From: an uncultured Hungatella sp.
GTDB taxonomy: Bacteria; Bacillota; Clostridia; Lachnospirales; Lachnospiraceae
Reading direction: 5' to 3'
DNA: 32,178 bases
Assembly (NCBI GenBank): GCA_949879025.1
Contig: CATLBO010000034.1
Coordinates: 1-32,178, forward strand
The notes under the pieces are model-generated. The model was not told the DNA's origin. It saw only the letters and a list, made by a program, of their open reading frames with translations, and searched no databases. The position numbers and the translations under genes are program-made. Of this stretch, positions 22,889-30,312 are shown piece by piece. Each line of letters begins with the position of its first letter. The first letter of the stretch is position 1.

Positions 22889-23317
22889 ATGACAGAGGAA
22901 AGAAGAAGACAGGAAATTCAGGAAGCCGTCAGGGCCGGAGAAAAGGCGCTTAACAGTTTGTACCTGGCCAGGAACAGCCTTTTAAGCGCCAGAGGCTGGG
23001 GAATATGGGATATGGTAGGCGGAGGGCTTGTCACCAGTCTGGTAAAGCATTCCAAAATCAGGGAAGCTTCTTCCCATTTGGAAAACGCCAGGACAAATTT
23101 AAAGATTTTTCAGAGAGAGTTGAAGGATATTCCTGATTTTATGGATTTGGGAATTGACATCGGAGGGTTTCTTTCATTTGCGGACTGCTTTCTTGACGGA
23201 ATTGTTGCCGACTATCTGGTGCAGAAGAAAATAGACAATGCCAAAACACAAGTGGAAGACGGGATCAGGAAAACAGAATCACTAATTGGAAAATTAAGAT
23301 TGAAGAGAGGGGAATGA
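22889..23317 (+). CDS. Uncharacterised helical protein, first gene of the Mn-riboswitch operon
   Basis: A 142-residue protein I cannot assign to a named family. It is mostly alpha-helical and charged: a first helix (EERRRQEIQEAVRAGEKALNS), a long helix pair, one Gly-rich mildly hydrophobic stretch (RGWGIWDMVGGGLVTSLVKHSKI), then ASSHLENARTNLKIFQRELKD, a second apolar stretch (FMDLGIDIGGFLSFADCFLDGIVADYL), and a final helix (KKIDNAKTQVEDGIRKTES). The two apolar regions may associate with membrane or with the YccF partner, but they are not classical TM helices. ATG 22889 has an AGGGGAG site; upstream in-frame ATG 22859 lacks one. It overlaps the region of the next gene's ribosome site (stop 23315-23317). 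Its expression should follow the riboswitch. Confidence 0.8.
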   Translation: MTEERRRQEIQEAVRAGEKALNSLYLARNSLLSARGWGIWDMVGGGLVTSLVKHSKIREASSHLENARTNLKIFQRELKDIPDFMDLGIDIGGFLSFADCFLDGIVADYLVQKKIDNAKTQVEDGIRKTESLIGKLRLKRGE

Positions 23318-23319
23318 TT

Positions 23320-23679
23320 ATGGGATGTCTTGGAAATCTGCTCTGGTTTATGCTGGGAGGAGGACTAAGCGGGCTAAGCTGGTGTCTGGCCGGGTGCCTG
23401 TGGTGCATAACTGTCATAGGGATTCCTGTAGGGCTCCAGTGCTTTAAGATCGCAGGGCTGACATTTTTCCCGTTTGGAAAAGAAGTCAGGTATGGAGGAG
23501 GCACAGGAAGTTTCCTGTTAAATCTTGTGTGGCTCATGGTATCAGGGCTGCCTTTGGCTTTGGAACATATTGGGCTGGGGCTGATTCTTACCTTAACCAT
23601 TGTGGGAATTCCCTTTGGCCTGCAGCAGTTTAAATTGGCCAAACTGGCTTTCATGCCTTTTGGGACGGAGATATATTGA
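23320..23679 (+). CDS. YccF domain membrane protein
   Basis: A 119-residue inner-membrane protein with two tandem YccF units. Each contains a hydrophobic helix followed by the motif G-I-P-x-G-x-Q-x-F-K-x-A: GIPVGLQCFKIAGLTFFPFGKEV in the first half and GIPFGLQQFKLAKLAFMPFGTEI in the second. YccF proteins are widespread and of unknown function. ATG 23320 is chosen because GAGGGG (23307-23312) sits 7 nt upstream; ATG 23314 overlaps the previous stop and is too close to that site. It is cotranscribed with the 142-residue protein under the Mn riboswitch, which points to a role in metal or ion handling (inference). No terminator is evident behind it. Confidence 0.9.
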   Translation: MGCLGNLLWFMLGGGLSGLSWCLAGCLWCITVIGIPVGLQCFKIAGLTFFPFGKEVRYGGGTGSFLLNLVWLMVSGLPLALEHIGLGLILTLTIVGIPFGLQQFKLAKLAFMPFGTEIY

Positions 23680-23843
23680 GATTGAAACATATGTTGACTG
23701 TGCATATGACGGAAAATTGGCCGCAAAGGCAGCTGCGGAGAGATTCCGGGCGTACATTGAACAGATGAGGAAGAAAAGTGAAAGAAAAAACTTTTTACAA
23801 ATACCTGTTTGTGCTGTGAGACATGCACAGGATGGAGGAAGAT

Positions 23844-24515
23844 ATGAGATACATAGTAGTGGATTTGGAGATGCACCCGCTTCCCAATAAATATAAGTCT
23901 GAGAAAGAGATCTGCAAAAATGAGACAATTGAGATCGGAGCCGTAATGCTGGATGATGACTTGAAGGAGATATCTCAGTTTAAGAGCCTGATAAAGCCTC
24001 AATACTGTACCAAAATATATCCTAAGTATGAAAAGATGACCGGGATTACTACTGAGATGCTGGAAGAAGGAGTTTCTTTTGAAACAGCCTTCCATGATTT
24101 TATGAACTGGAGCCTGGATGGAGAAGAAAAACCGGAGATAATCGCCTGGAGCGAAAATGATTTCTGCCAGTTTGCCAATGAGATCTCTTTAAAACGAGTG
24201 GAATTGAGTCAGGAGGAAAAAGCGGCCATGACTGGATGGAAAGATTTTCAGAAAGAATTCGGAACCATAGTAAAGAGAGAATATCAGATCTCCCTGGATA
24301 TGGCGCTTCTTTATGCGGATGTTTCCTTTACAGGCCATCGGCATGATGCTGTCTGGGATTCCAGGAACACTGCACAGCTGTTTCGTCTGACCAGGGATGA
24401 GAAGGAAAGGAGCCGGATCGCAGAAAGGGCTGAGTCGCTGTTTACTGCAGATCCCCTGTCTGTAACGCTTCAGGAAATGATTAATTTTGCCGGCCTGCTT
24501 CCTCAGTGGCCGTAA
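23844..24515 (+). CDS. DEDDh 3'-5' exonuclease family protein
   Basis: A 223-residue RNase-T/DnaQ-like exonuclease of the ERI-1/KapD type. Motif Exo I is VVDLEMHP (D-x-E), EIGAVMLDDDL is the next strand, motif II is near IIAWSENDFCQF (Asp), and motif III is HDAVWDSRNTAQLF (H-x4-D), typical of the DEDDh subgroup. The last 30 residues are unrelated to the fold. ATG 23844 has GGAGG (23834-23838) 5 nt upstream; an in-frame ATG at 23823 is upstream without a site. Members trim single-stranded RNA or DNA 3' ends with two metal ions. The substrate here is unknown. The gap to YccF (164 bp) shows no promoter I would call, so it may be part of the same transcript. Confidence 0.88.
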   Translation: MRYIVVDLEMHPLPNKYKSEKEICKNETIEIGAVMLDDDLKEISQFKSLIKPQYCTKIYPKYEKMTGITTEMLEEGVSFETAFHDFMNWSLDGEEKPEIIAWSENDFCQFANEISLKRVELSQEEKAAMTGWKDFQKEFGTIVKREYQISLDMALLYADVSFTGHRHDAVWDSRNTAQLFRLTRDEKERSRIAERAESLFTADPLSVTLQEMINFAGLLPQWP

Positions 24516-24541
24516 AAGGACAATCATCCTTTTGTCTGAGA

Positions 24542-24591
24542 GAAGCCATGATCCGGCAGGAAAAATCCGAATCCTGCCAGGACATGGCTTC
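24542..24591. repeat. Long imperfect hairpin after the exonuclease gene
   Basis: GAAGCCATG (24542-24550) pairs with CATGGCTTC (24583-24591), and GGCAGGA (24555-24561) pairs with TCCTGCC (24572-24578) inside. No T-run follows on either strand. It may stabilise mRNA ends or act as a factor-dependent stop. Confidence 0.55.
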
Positions 24592-24637
24592 CGCAAGATC
24601 TGTGTCAGCTTCCCTGCATGTTATCCTTGCTTTGAAA

Positions 24638-24773
24638 GTCCCGCCGCCAGGCGCATGCAGGTTTACTCTGGAAATCCCGCCGCCGGATAGGCGGCATGAA
24701 TTCAGGTATGCCAAATGCGCCTGCCAGACTTTTACGTGTTGCGGCGTATCGGCGGCCAGGCGCATACAGGTTA
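24638..24773. repeat. Interspersed repeat copy 2 (composite) between the exonuclease and asnA
   Basis: It starts with GTCCCGCCGCC and the 18-mer CCAGGCGCATGCAGGTTT (24647-24664, identical to 22352-22369), then a second CCCGCCGCC and the block AGGCGGCATGAATTCAGG (from 24689) shared with copy 1, and ends in the variant CCAGGCGCATACAGGTTA (24756-24773). It abuts the asnA stop at 24776. Confidence 0.75.
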
Positions 24774-24775
24774 CT

Positions 24776-25783
24776 TTATAAAAGATAAATTTTATGATTT
24801 GCACAGGCCTGCCTCATGTCTTGTGGCCAGATACTGGCCTGGACTTCGCCGATATGGACTCTGTCAAGAAGAAGCATGCACAGCCTGGACTGGCCGATAC
24901 CGCCGCCAATGGTGCAGGGCAGCTGCCGGTTTAAAAGCATACGGTGATAAGGAAGCGTTCTGCGCTCCTGGCAGCCAGCTTTTTTCAGCTGCTCATCCAA
25001 AGAAATTTCATCAACCCGTATTCCCATGCTGGAGATTTCCAGGGCGCAGTCCAGAGAGGCGAACCAGAACAGTATATCTCCGTTTAACTGCCAGTCATCA
25101 TAGTCCGGCGCACGGCCGTCGTGAGGTTTTCCGCTTTTCAGCTTGTCGCCGATTTTCATCAGAAACACACATCCGTGTTCTTTGGCAATGAGATTTTCCC
25201 GTTCTTTTGGAGTCTTATCCGGGTAGCGATCTTCCAATTCCTGGGAGGTGATAAAATAAATGTCTTCCGGAAGCTGCTTTACAGCCTGAGGGTATTTATA
25301 CCATACTTCGTGCTCCATGTGCTTGATGATTTTGAAAATATTTCTGACGGTGTCCTTTAATGTATCTATAGTCCGTTCTTCTTTTGTAATGACCTTTTCC
25401 CAATCCCACTGATCCACGTAGCAGGAGTGGAGATTGTCAAGGACTTCATCCCGGCGTATGGCGTTCATGTTAGTGTAAAGGCCTTCGCCTGGCTGAAAAC
25501 CGTACTGATACAGGGCGATTCGTTTCCACTTAGCCAGGGAATGAACCACTTCAATGGTTTCCCCGGGAAGCGCAGCCATGTCAAAAGCCACAGGGCGCTC
25601 CACGCCGTTTAAGTCATCATTTAAACCAGTGCTTTTTTCCACAAACAGGGGTGCTGAGATTCGCTCCAGATTCATCTGCCTTCCGAATTCTTTCTGAAAG
25701 GTGTCACGAATATATTTAATGGCTTCCTGTGTCTGACGGATAGTCAGACGGGGATCATAGTCTTTTGGCAATATAAGATTCAT
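24776..25783 (-). CDS. asnA: Aspartate--ammonia ligase (AsnA-type asparagine synthetase)
   Basis: A 335-residue AsnA, which makes asparagine from aspartate, ATP and ammonia in the cytoplasm. It has a class II aminoacyl-tRNA-synthetase-like fold; length matches the family (about 330). Typical blocks: [26 protein letters not shown] at the start (quoted here as SAPLFV and GLNDDLNG), [78 protein letters not shown] and the ATP-binding [14 protein letters not shown] near the end. The start has AGGAGG upstream on the minus strand. A strong promoter lies at 25881-25909. Its stop lies 2 bp from repeat copy 2, so there is no ordinary terminator. Confidence 0.96.
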   Translation of the reverse strand: MNLILPKDYDPRLTIRQTQEAIKYIRDTFQKEFGRQMNLERISAPLFVEKSTGLNDDLNGVERPVAFDMAALPGETIEVVHSLAKWKRIALYQYGFQPGEGLYTNMNAIRRDEVLDNLHSCYVDQWDWEKVITKEERTIDTLKDTVRNIFKIIKHMEHEVWYKYPQAVKQLPEDIYFITSQELEDRYPDKTPKERENLIAKEHGCVFLMKIGDKLKSGKPHDGRAPDYDDWQLNGDILFWFASLDCALEISSMGIRVDEISLDEQLKKAGCQERRTLPYHRMLLNRQLPCTIGGGIGQSRLCMLLLDRVHIGEVQASIWPQDMRQACANHKIYLL

Positions 25784-25880
25784 ACGGTTCCTCCTGGGTT
25801 ATGTAAATATTTATTCTTATGACAGGGCAGCAGTAATTAGACTGTTTCCTGGCTCATGCTGCATATTGACGCATTCTGTT

Positions 25881-25909
25881 ATTATACAGCTGACAGCTTT
25901 CCAGATCAA
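25881..25909 (-). promoter_or_regulatory. Sigma-A promoter of asnA
   Basis: On the minus strand TTGATC (complement of 25904-25909), 17 nt, TATAAT (complement of 25881-25886). The leader to the ATG is about 90 nt with no T-box motif visible. Confidence 0.78.
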
Positions 25910-25954
25910 TGCCGAAGAAAAATTTTTCTTTGTCTTTTCTAACAAGGCTGCAGG

Positions 25955-25963
25955 TGATATAAT
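25955..25963 (+). promoter_or_regulatory. Extended -10 promoter of the cytidylate-kinase-like gene
   Basis: TGATATAAT gives the extended TG and a perfect TATAAT (25958-25963); no good -35 hexamer lies 17 nt upstream. It is divergent from the asnA promoter 50 bp away. The remaining 5' leader to 26098 holds no other feature I can name. Confidence 0.5.
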
Positions 25964-26098
25964 ATTTTCATAAGCGGCAGGCAGGGCATAAGTATGCGGA
26001 TCGATGCACAGATCAGCTGTCTGGCAGGTAAAAACCAAGAGCCATGGGCTTTTGGCAGAGAAGCATGGAACGAAATGATGCAGGACAAGGAGGTTTTT

Positions 26099-26737
26099 AT
26101 GGGAAAGGATAAATATGTAATTACAATTGACAGGCTTTACGGCAGCGGCGGGCGCATTATGGGAAAGAAACTGTCAGAAGAGCTGGGGATTCCGTTTTAT
26201 GATGAGGAGATTTTGAAAATGGCTTCAGAAGAAAGCGCTATTGGAGAGCAGTATTTCCGGCTTAATGACGAGAAAGCAGGCAATAACCTGTTTTTCAGGG
26301 CCTTAGGAGGCCTGCGCACCAGCCTGGAGGAGCCGTCGCTGGATGATGACATTACCTCCCCGGAAAATCTGTTCCGGTTTCAGGCAAAGATGATGCGCAG
26401 AGTGGCAGCAGAGCAGTCCTGCATCATAATGGGACGATGTGCCGATTTTGTACTGGAGGCAGCGGCAATAAAAAATCTGGTGCGTCTGTTTGTCTACTCG
26501 GACAGCAGTACCTGTATCCGCCGGGTAGTGGAGGTGGACGGGGTGGACACGAAGGAGGCGCTGCGCCGGGTCAACCGCATCAGCAAGGAGCGGAGAGACT
26601 ATTACAAATATTATACAGGGAAGGAATGGGAGGACATGGCCAATTACGATCTTCCTATTAATACTACGACACTGGAGCTGGACCCGGCGGTGGAACTTGT
26701 TAAGGCATATCTGCGGCTGAGAAATATTGCGGTTTAA
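26099..26737 (+). CDS. Cytidylate kinase-like family protein
   Basis: A 212-residue P-loop protein of the cytidylate-kinase-like family (Cytidylate_kin2). The N-terminus ITIDRLYGSGGRIMGKKLSEELGIPFYDEEIL matches the family: a P-loop variant with GSGGR where canonical kinases have GxGKS/T, and the LSEELGxPFYDxEIL block. Next come FRFQAKMMRRVAAEQSCIIMGRCADF (Walker B-like) and RLFVYSD, then a basic helical lid (RRVNRISKERRDYYKYYTGKEW). It is much diverged from true Cmk and its substrate is unknown. ATG 26099 is preferred because AAGGAGG (26087-26093) is 5 nt upstream; the frame is open to 25994 but unsupported there. It reads alone, divergent from asnA, under the promoter at 25955-25963. Confidence 0.88.
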   Translation: MGKDKYVITIDRLYGSGGRIMGKKLSEELGIPFYDEEILKMASEESAIGEQYFRLNDEKAGNNLFFRALGGLRTSLEEPSLDDDITSPENLFRFQAKMMRRVAAEQSCIIMGRCADFVLEAAAIKNLVRLFVYSDSSTCIRRVVEVDGVDTKEALRRVNRISKERRDYYKYYTGKEWEDMANYDLPINTTTLELDPAVELVKAYLRLRNIAV

Positions 26738-26820
26738 GTGCCAGGACAGAGCCTGCCGGTCTTAAAGAGATTCCTTTATAAAAAGCCTGTCAGGCTCGAA
26801 ATTTGCGGGGGCAATCAGTC

Positions 26821-26850
26821 TTGAGAAAATATTATGTAACATATTATACT
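26821..26850 (+). promoter_or_regulatory. Possible promoter upstream of the NlpC/P60 gene
   Basis: TTGAGA (26821-26826), 18 nt, TATACT (26845-26850). A second extended -10, TGGTATACT (TATACT 26917-26922), lies closer to the gene without a good -35. Either could drive the wall hydrolase. The rest of the 26738-27016 gap is AT-rich without genes. Confidence 0.5.
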
Positions 26851-27016
26851 GGAAATTGTAATAAAATTTTAATATTTTTCCGGAATGAACTTGTCGTATT
26901 AAGGAAAAAGTTATGGTATACTAATGCCGTTGATTTTGCTGTTTGCGGACTGGAACAGATATTGCAGCAGTGGAAGGGAATGGAAAAGGCTACATAGATG
27001 CGGCAGGAGAATACAG

Positions 27017-28666
27017 ATGTTTGAAAAAGAGGATTACACAAAAGTTTTAAACAGGGCAAGGAGAAAACGGAACAACAATGATTACATCCGCTATTTGATC
27101 ATGGCGCTGGCTGGGGCTGCAGTGATTTTGATTGTGGTTCTTATTGTTATGGCTGTCAGCAGGGGCCTGTCCGGAGGCAGTACCAAAAACAGGGAAGCAG
27201 TGCAGACAGTTGATAACACGGAAAACACAGAAGAAGTAACCATAGATGAAGAGGCCTCCAGGCAGGCGGCAGAAGAACAGGAAGAGCTTGAACGCCAGGC
27301 TCAGGAAGAAGCTCAAAAGCAGGCAGTAGTGGATGCTTACAGCAATTTGGGAATAGTTCAGGTTTCAGGATATCTGAATGTGCGGAAAACCCCTGACCCG
27401 TCTGGGGATATTATTGGAAAGATGCAGGAGAACAGCGTCTGCCAGATTATAGGGCAGGAGGGAGACTGGTATCAGATCCATTCCGGCCAGGTGGACGGAT
27501 ATATTTCCAGCCAGTATGTTATAACAGGGGACGAGGCGAAAGCTGCGGCTTTGGAGCAGGTAAAGCTGCGGGCCATTGTCACGGCAGACAATGTAAATAT
27601 CCGTCAGACACCGGAGTTTGGTGCGGACAATGTAGTGGCTCAGGCTCTTCTGGATGAGCGCTATGAGGTGGTAGGCCAGCAGGAAGGATGGGTTCAGACT
27701 CCAGGAGGGTACATTTCTTCTGATTATGTGCAGGTAACCTATGCTTTAAATGAGGCCAGGAAAATGGATTTAAAGGCTATGGCCATTAACCAGTACCATA
27801 ATCTTCTGATTTCAAAAGTAACCAATTATTTAAACATCCGCAGTACGCCTAAAGATGAAGGCAATTCCAACATTATCGGAAAGCTGCCGGGAAAAGCGGC
27901 AGGAGAGATTCTGGAGACAGAGGAAGGGTGGTATAAGATCCGTTCCGGTAATATTACAGGTTACGTATCAGCAGACAGCCAGTATACGGCTACAGGCCAG
28001 GAGGCTGTTGATCTGGCTATGGGGGCGGCGTCTCTGATGGCTATTGTTAATACAGACAAGCTTAACGTGCGGACAAGTCCCAGCACTGATGCCGGCATCT
28101 GGACGCAGATTTCCAAGGAAGAGAGGTATTCCGTTATCCAGCAGCTGGACGGCTGGGTGCAGATTGAGCTGGACGGCGGAGAGGGAGAGGATGACAATGA
28201 CAGCGCCTACATTTCCACAAGAGACAACAATGTGGAGGTGCGGTATGCCCTTGCTGAGGCCATTAAGTTCTCGCCTTTGGAGGAGCTGGCCAACCAGCAG
28301 GCTTCCAGACGGAACCAGATTGTAAACTTTGCCATTCAATATGTGGGAAATCCCTACGTGTGGGGAGGCACCAGCCTGACAAGAGGGGCTGACTGTTCTG
28401 GATTTGTCCAGTCAGTAATGCGTAATTTCGGAGTCAGCCTGCCAAGAACTTCCAGGGAGCAGGCAAAGGTAGGACGGGCTATTAAGTCCTCCGAGATGCG
28501 GCCAGGGGATCTGATTTTTTATGCAAACAGCAGCGGTACGGTCAATCATGTTGCTATGTATATCGGCAATGGGCAGATTGTCCATGCAGCCAGCAGAAAG
28601 AGCGGAATCAAGATTTCAACCTGGAATTACAGAAGTCCTAAGACCATCCGCAGCGTCATTGACTGA
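27017..28666 (+). CDS. Membrane-anchored NlpC/P60 peptidoglycan hydrolase with four SH3 domains
   Basis: A 549-residue protein. A basic cytoplasmic leader is followed by one TM helix (about 26-47), a Glu/Gln-rich probably coiled-coil stalk (60-105), four bacterial SH3-like repeats (about 112-172, 184-250, 262-333 and 335-415; each contains LNVR-, NIR- or similar strands and a GW-Y/Q-I turn), and a C-terminal NlpC/P60 cysteine peptidase (about 430-549). Catalytic residues are visible: Cys460 in GADCSGFVQ, His511 in NHVAMYIG and His523 in IVHAAS. Such enzymes cut D-Glu-Lys/mDAP links in wall peptides during growth or division. The SH3 units bind wall peptides. ATG 27017 has AGGAG upstream. An in-frame ATG at 26924 adds a non-conserved leader and is rejected. 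It sits outside the membrane, anchored by an N-terminal helix. Confidence 0.95.
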   Translation: MFEKEDYTKVLNRARRKRNNNDYIRYLIMALAGAAVILIVVLIVMAVSRGLSGGSTKNREAVQTVDNTENTEEVTIDEEASRQAAEEQEELERQAQEEAQKQAVVDAYSNLGIVQVSGYLNVRKTPDPSGDIIGKMQENSVCQIIGQEGDWYQIHSGQVDGYISSQYVITGDEAKAAALEQVKLRAIVTADNVNIRQTPEFGADNVVAQALLDERYEVVGQQEGWVQTPGGYISSDYVQVTYALNEARKMDLKAMAINQYHNLLISKVTNYLNIRSTPKDEGNSNIIGKLPGKAAGEILETEEGWYKIRSGNITGYVSADSQYTATGQEAVDLAMGAASLMAIVNTDKLNVRTSPSTDAGIWTQISKEERYSVIQQLDGWVQIELDGGEGEDDNDSAYISTRDNNVEVRYALAEAIKFSPLEELANQQASRRNQIVNFAIQYVGNPYVWGGTSLTRGADCSGFVQSVMRNFGVSLPRTSREQAKVGRAIKSSEMRPGDLIFYANSSGTVNHVAMYIGNGQIVHAASRKSGIKISTWNYRSPKTIRSVID

Positions 28667-28714
28667 CAGGGAAAACCAGCATAAACCCGGCAGCGGACGC
28701 ATTACTGCCATGAA

Positions 28715-28772
28715 AATCCGGCGGCATTTCTGAATTCATGCCGTCTATTGGCGGCGGGACTTTTACGGTAAA
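28715..28772. repeat. Interspersed repeat copy 3 (reverse orientation)
   Basis: GGCATTTCTGAATTCATGCC followed by GGCGGCGGGAC (28723-28760) is the reverse complement of the core of copy 2. The GGCAT/ATGCC arms are kept. It is intergenic, directly after the NlpC/P60 gene. Confidence 0.65.
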
Positions 28773-28809
28773 GATAAAAAAGCACTGAAAGGCTGCGGGA
28801 GAGAAGCAG

Positions 28810-28864
28810 AACACCCGGCCAAGGAGAAACCAGAAGTCAGGATTTCTTCTTGGCCGGGTGTTTT
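28810..28864. terminator. Bidirectional terminator between the NlpC/P60 and YprB-like genes
   Basis: AACACCCGGCCAAG (28810-28823) pairs with CTTGGCCGGGTGTT (28849-28862), extended by GAGAAA/TTTCTT with one G-U pair. TTTT (28861-28864) follows on the plus strand. Confidence 0.85.
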
Positions 28865-28904
28865 CAGATGAATATCATGTACAGAGATCGATTTGCGGCG
28901 GCTG

Positions 28905-29990
28905 TTACAGATCCAGAAGATATCGGACATATTTTCCCAGTGATTCCTGGTCATGAAGCAGCTCAGATGTATATTCTGCATAAAACTGCTTGGTTTTGTA
29001 AGTCTTTTTGAAAGCCGGTGACCACAAATCCTGAGGCTGAGGAAGGAAAAACGCAGTTTTTTTTGTGTAGCAGGTTTGTGCCGTGGCTTTTTTCCGGGCC
29101 TGCCTGTCTACATATTCCCCAATGCTTTTATGTATGGCAGTATCCTCATATATAAGATAGTAGTAATCTTTGTAATCAGGGTAGAAATATTTTAGCGTGT
29201 CATTGAGAAGCGGTATGGTAAGCTCCAGCTTATTTTGACAGGCCCGGCAGGAAGCCTGGGAAGTATCCCATTCAATGGCCTTGGGCAAGGTGTCAGAACC
29301 TTCAAGGGTAAGACAAAGACTGTATGATATTTGGCCGAAGATATCAGGCACTTTCAGAATCTGCTGGTCTTTTAAGGTGAAATCCTGCTGCCAGAAATCC
29401 GTGTAGTACAGAATAGGAAGAATTAATGGCATGCCTTCCAGATCCTCACGATTATGAAGCATCAGGGCTTCATAGAGGGATTTTTCCCTGGTTTCCAGAA
29501 AAAATTTGTACACATCAATTAATTGGCCGCCGGAATAAGGGTCCTGGCGGAAAATTCCCAGAAACTGCTCAATGGATTTCTGTTTTAAGCTTTCCAGGCC
29601 CATAATTTTCCGGTAAGGACGGATGCGCTTGTAAATATCAATGCTGGCAAAAGAAGAGAAATCCCATGGCTGGTTCCAGATTCGGAACCGTTTTAAAAGG
29701 AAGGGAATGTCAAAGCCGTCTCCATTAAAATGAACCAGGGCAGAGAAATTTTGTATAAATTTATAAAAGGCAGAGAGGACATCCTTTTCTGACTGTGGCG
29801 AGTCGGCAAACCACTGTATAAGATGCCATTTGCCGCTGCAGAAATAGGTACAGCCAATCAGGTATACTTGCTGGCAATCACCGGAAAAGCCTGTGGTTTC
29901 AATGTCGAAAAAGAGAAGTTTATCTGGATCTCCCAGGCGGCTTAAGGGATAGGCGCCAGGAGAAAGGAAGGTGTGTTCTGCGGTTATCAT
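28905..29990 (-). CDS. YprB-like ribonuclease H-fold exonuclease
   Basis: A 361-residue protein. The N-terminal half is an RNase-H-fold exonuclease (RNase_H_2/YprB): LLFFDIETTGFSGDCQQVYLIG carries the first acidic pair (D-x-E), ALVHFNGDGFDIPFLLKRF the second Asp, SIDIYKRIRPYRK is the next block, and LMLHNREDLEGMPLIL has the final Asp. This order matches the DEDD two-metal nuclease scheme. The C-terminal half (about 200-361) is Tyr- and Lys-rich with CRACQ in the middle and is not assigned. The substrate is unknown; related YprB proteins are poorly characterised. AAGGAG lies 6 nt before ATG 29990. It has its own promoter (30044-30072) and converges on the NlpC/P60 gene. Confidence 0.9.
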   Translation of the reverse strand: MITAEHTFLSPGAYPLSRLGDPDKLLFFDIETTGFSGDCQQVYLIGCTYFCSGKWHLIQWFADSPQSEKDVLSAFYKFIQNFSALVHFNGDGFDIPFLLKRFRIWNQPWDFSSFASIDIYKRIRPYRKIMGLESLKQKSIEQFLGIFRQDPYSGGQLIDVYKFFLETREKSLYEALMLHNREDLEGMPLILPILYYTDFWQQDFTLKDQQILKVPDIFGQISYSLCLTLEGSDTLPKAIEWDTSQASCRACQNKLELTIPLLNDTLKYFYPDYKDYYYLIYEDTAIHKSIGEYVDRQARKKATAQTCYTKKTAFFLPQPQDLWSPAFKKTYKTKQFYAEYTSELLHDQESLGKYVRYLLDL

Positions 29991-30043
29991 ATGGGGCTCC
30001 TTGGTAAGATTTTTTATTGACAGTGACAGAATCTGTTTCCGTA

Positions 30044-30072
30044 ATTATAAATGGAGATAAAGGCAAAGTCAA
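30044..30072 (-). promoter_or_regulatory. Sigma-A promoter of the YprB-like gene
   Basis: On the minus strand TTGACT (complement of 30067-30072), 17 nt, TATAAT (complement of 30044-30049), close to the start of the gene at 29990. Confidence 0.82.
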
Positions 30073-30095
30073 CAAGGCCCATAAGCTTGTTCATC

Positions 30096-30124
30096 TTGCA
30101 AAGGGGTGGGGCGTATGATATACT
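30096..30124 (+). promoter_or_regulatory. Sigma-A promoter of ruvAB
   Basis: TTGCAA (30096-30101), 17 nt, TATACT (30119-30124) with extended TG (30116-30117), divergent from the YprB promoter. The 180-nt leader to ruvA contains a small AGCCG/CGGCT hairpin near 30158 without a T-run; otherwise I see nothing in it. Confidence 0.8.
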
Positions 30125-30312
30125 TTATCATGCAAAGCATGCCTGCCTTCTTCAGCCGGCTTTTAACGGCTGTTTGTAAAATGGAATTTCTGGAAAACAG
30201 GACAATCAGGGGATAGGGTGCTGCCCTTTAGGGTTAAAATCAGAGATTTTTACATTGGGATTTATAAATAGATAAGAAATGACCGGAAACAAAAACAGGG
30301 AGAGGTAATATT

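Noticed and set aside
23600..23890. A 96-codon ORF bridging the YccF and exonuclease genes
   Set aside because: It overlaps both genes in another frame and has no ribosome site. The middle (AAKAAAERFRAYIEQMRKKS) looks coding-like but is not enough.
26738..26830. A terminator after the cytidylate-kinase-like gene
   Set aside because: GAGCCTG and CAGGCTC could pair, but the distance is large and no T-run follows.
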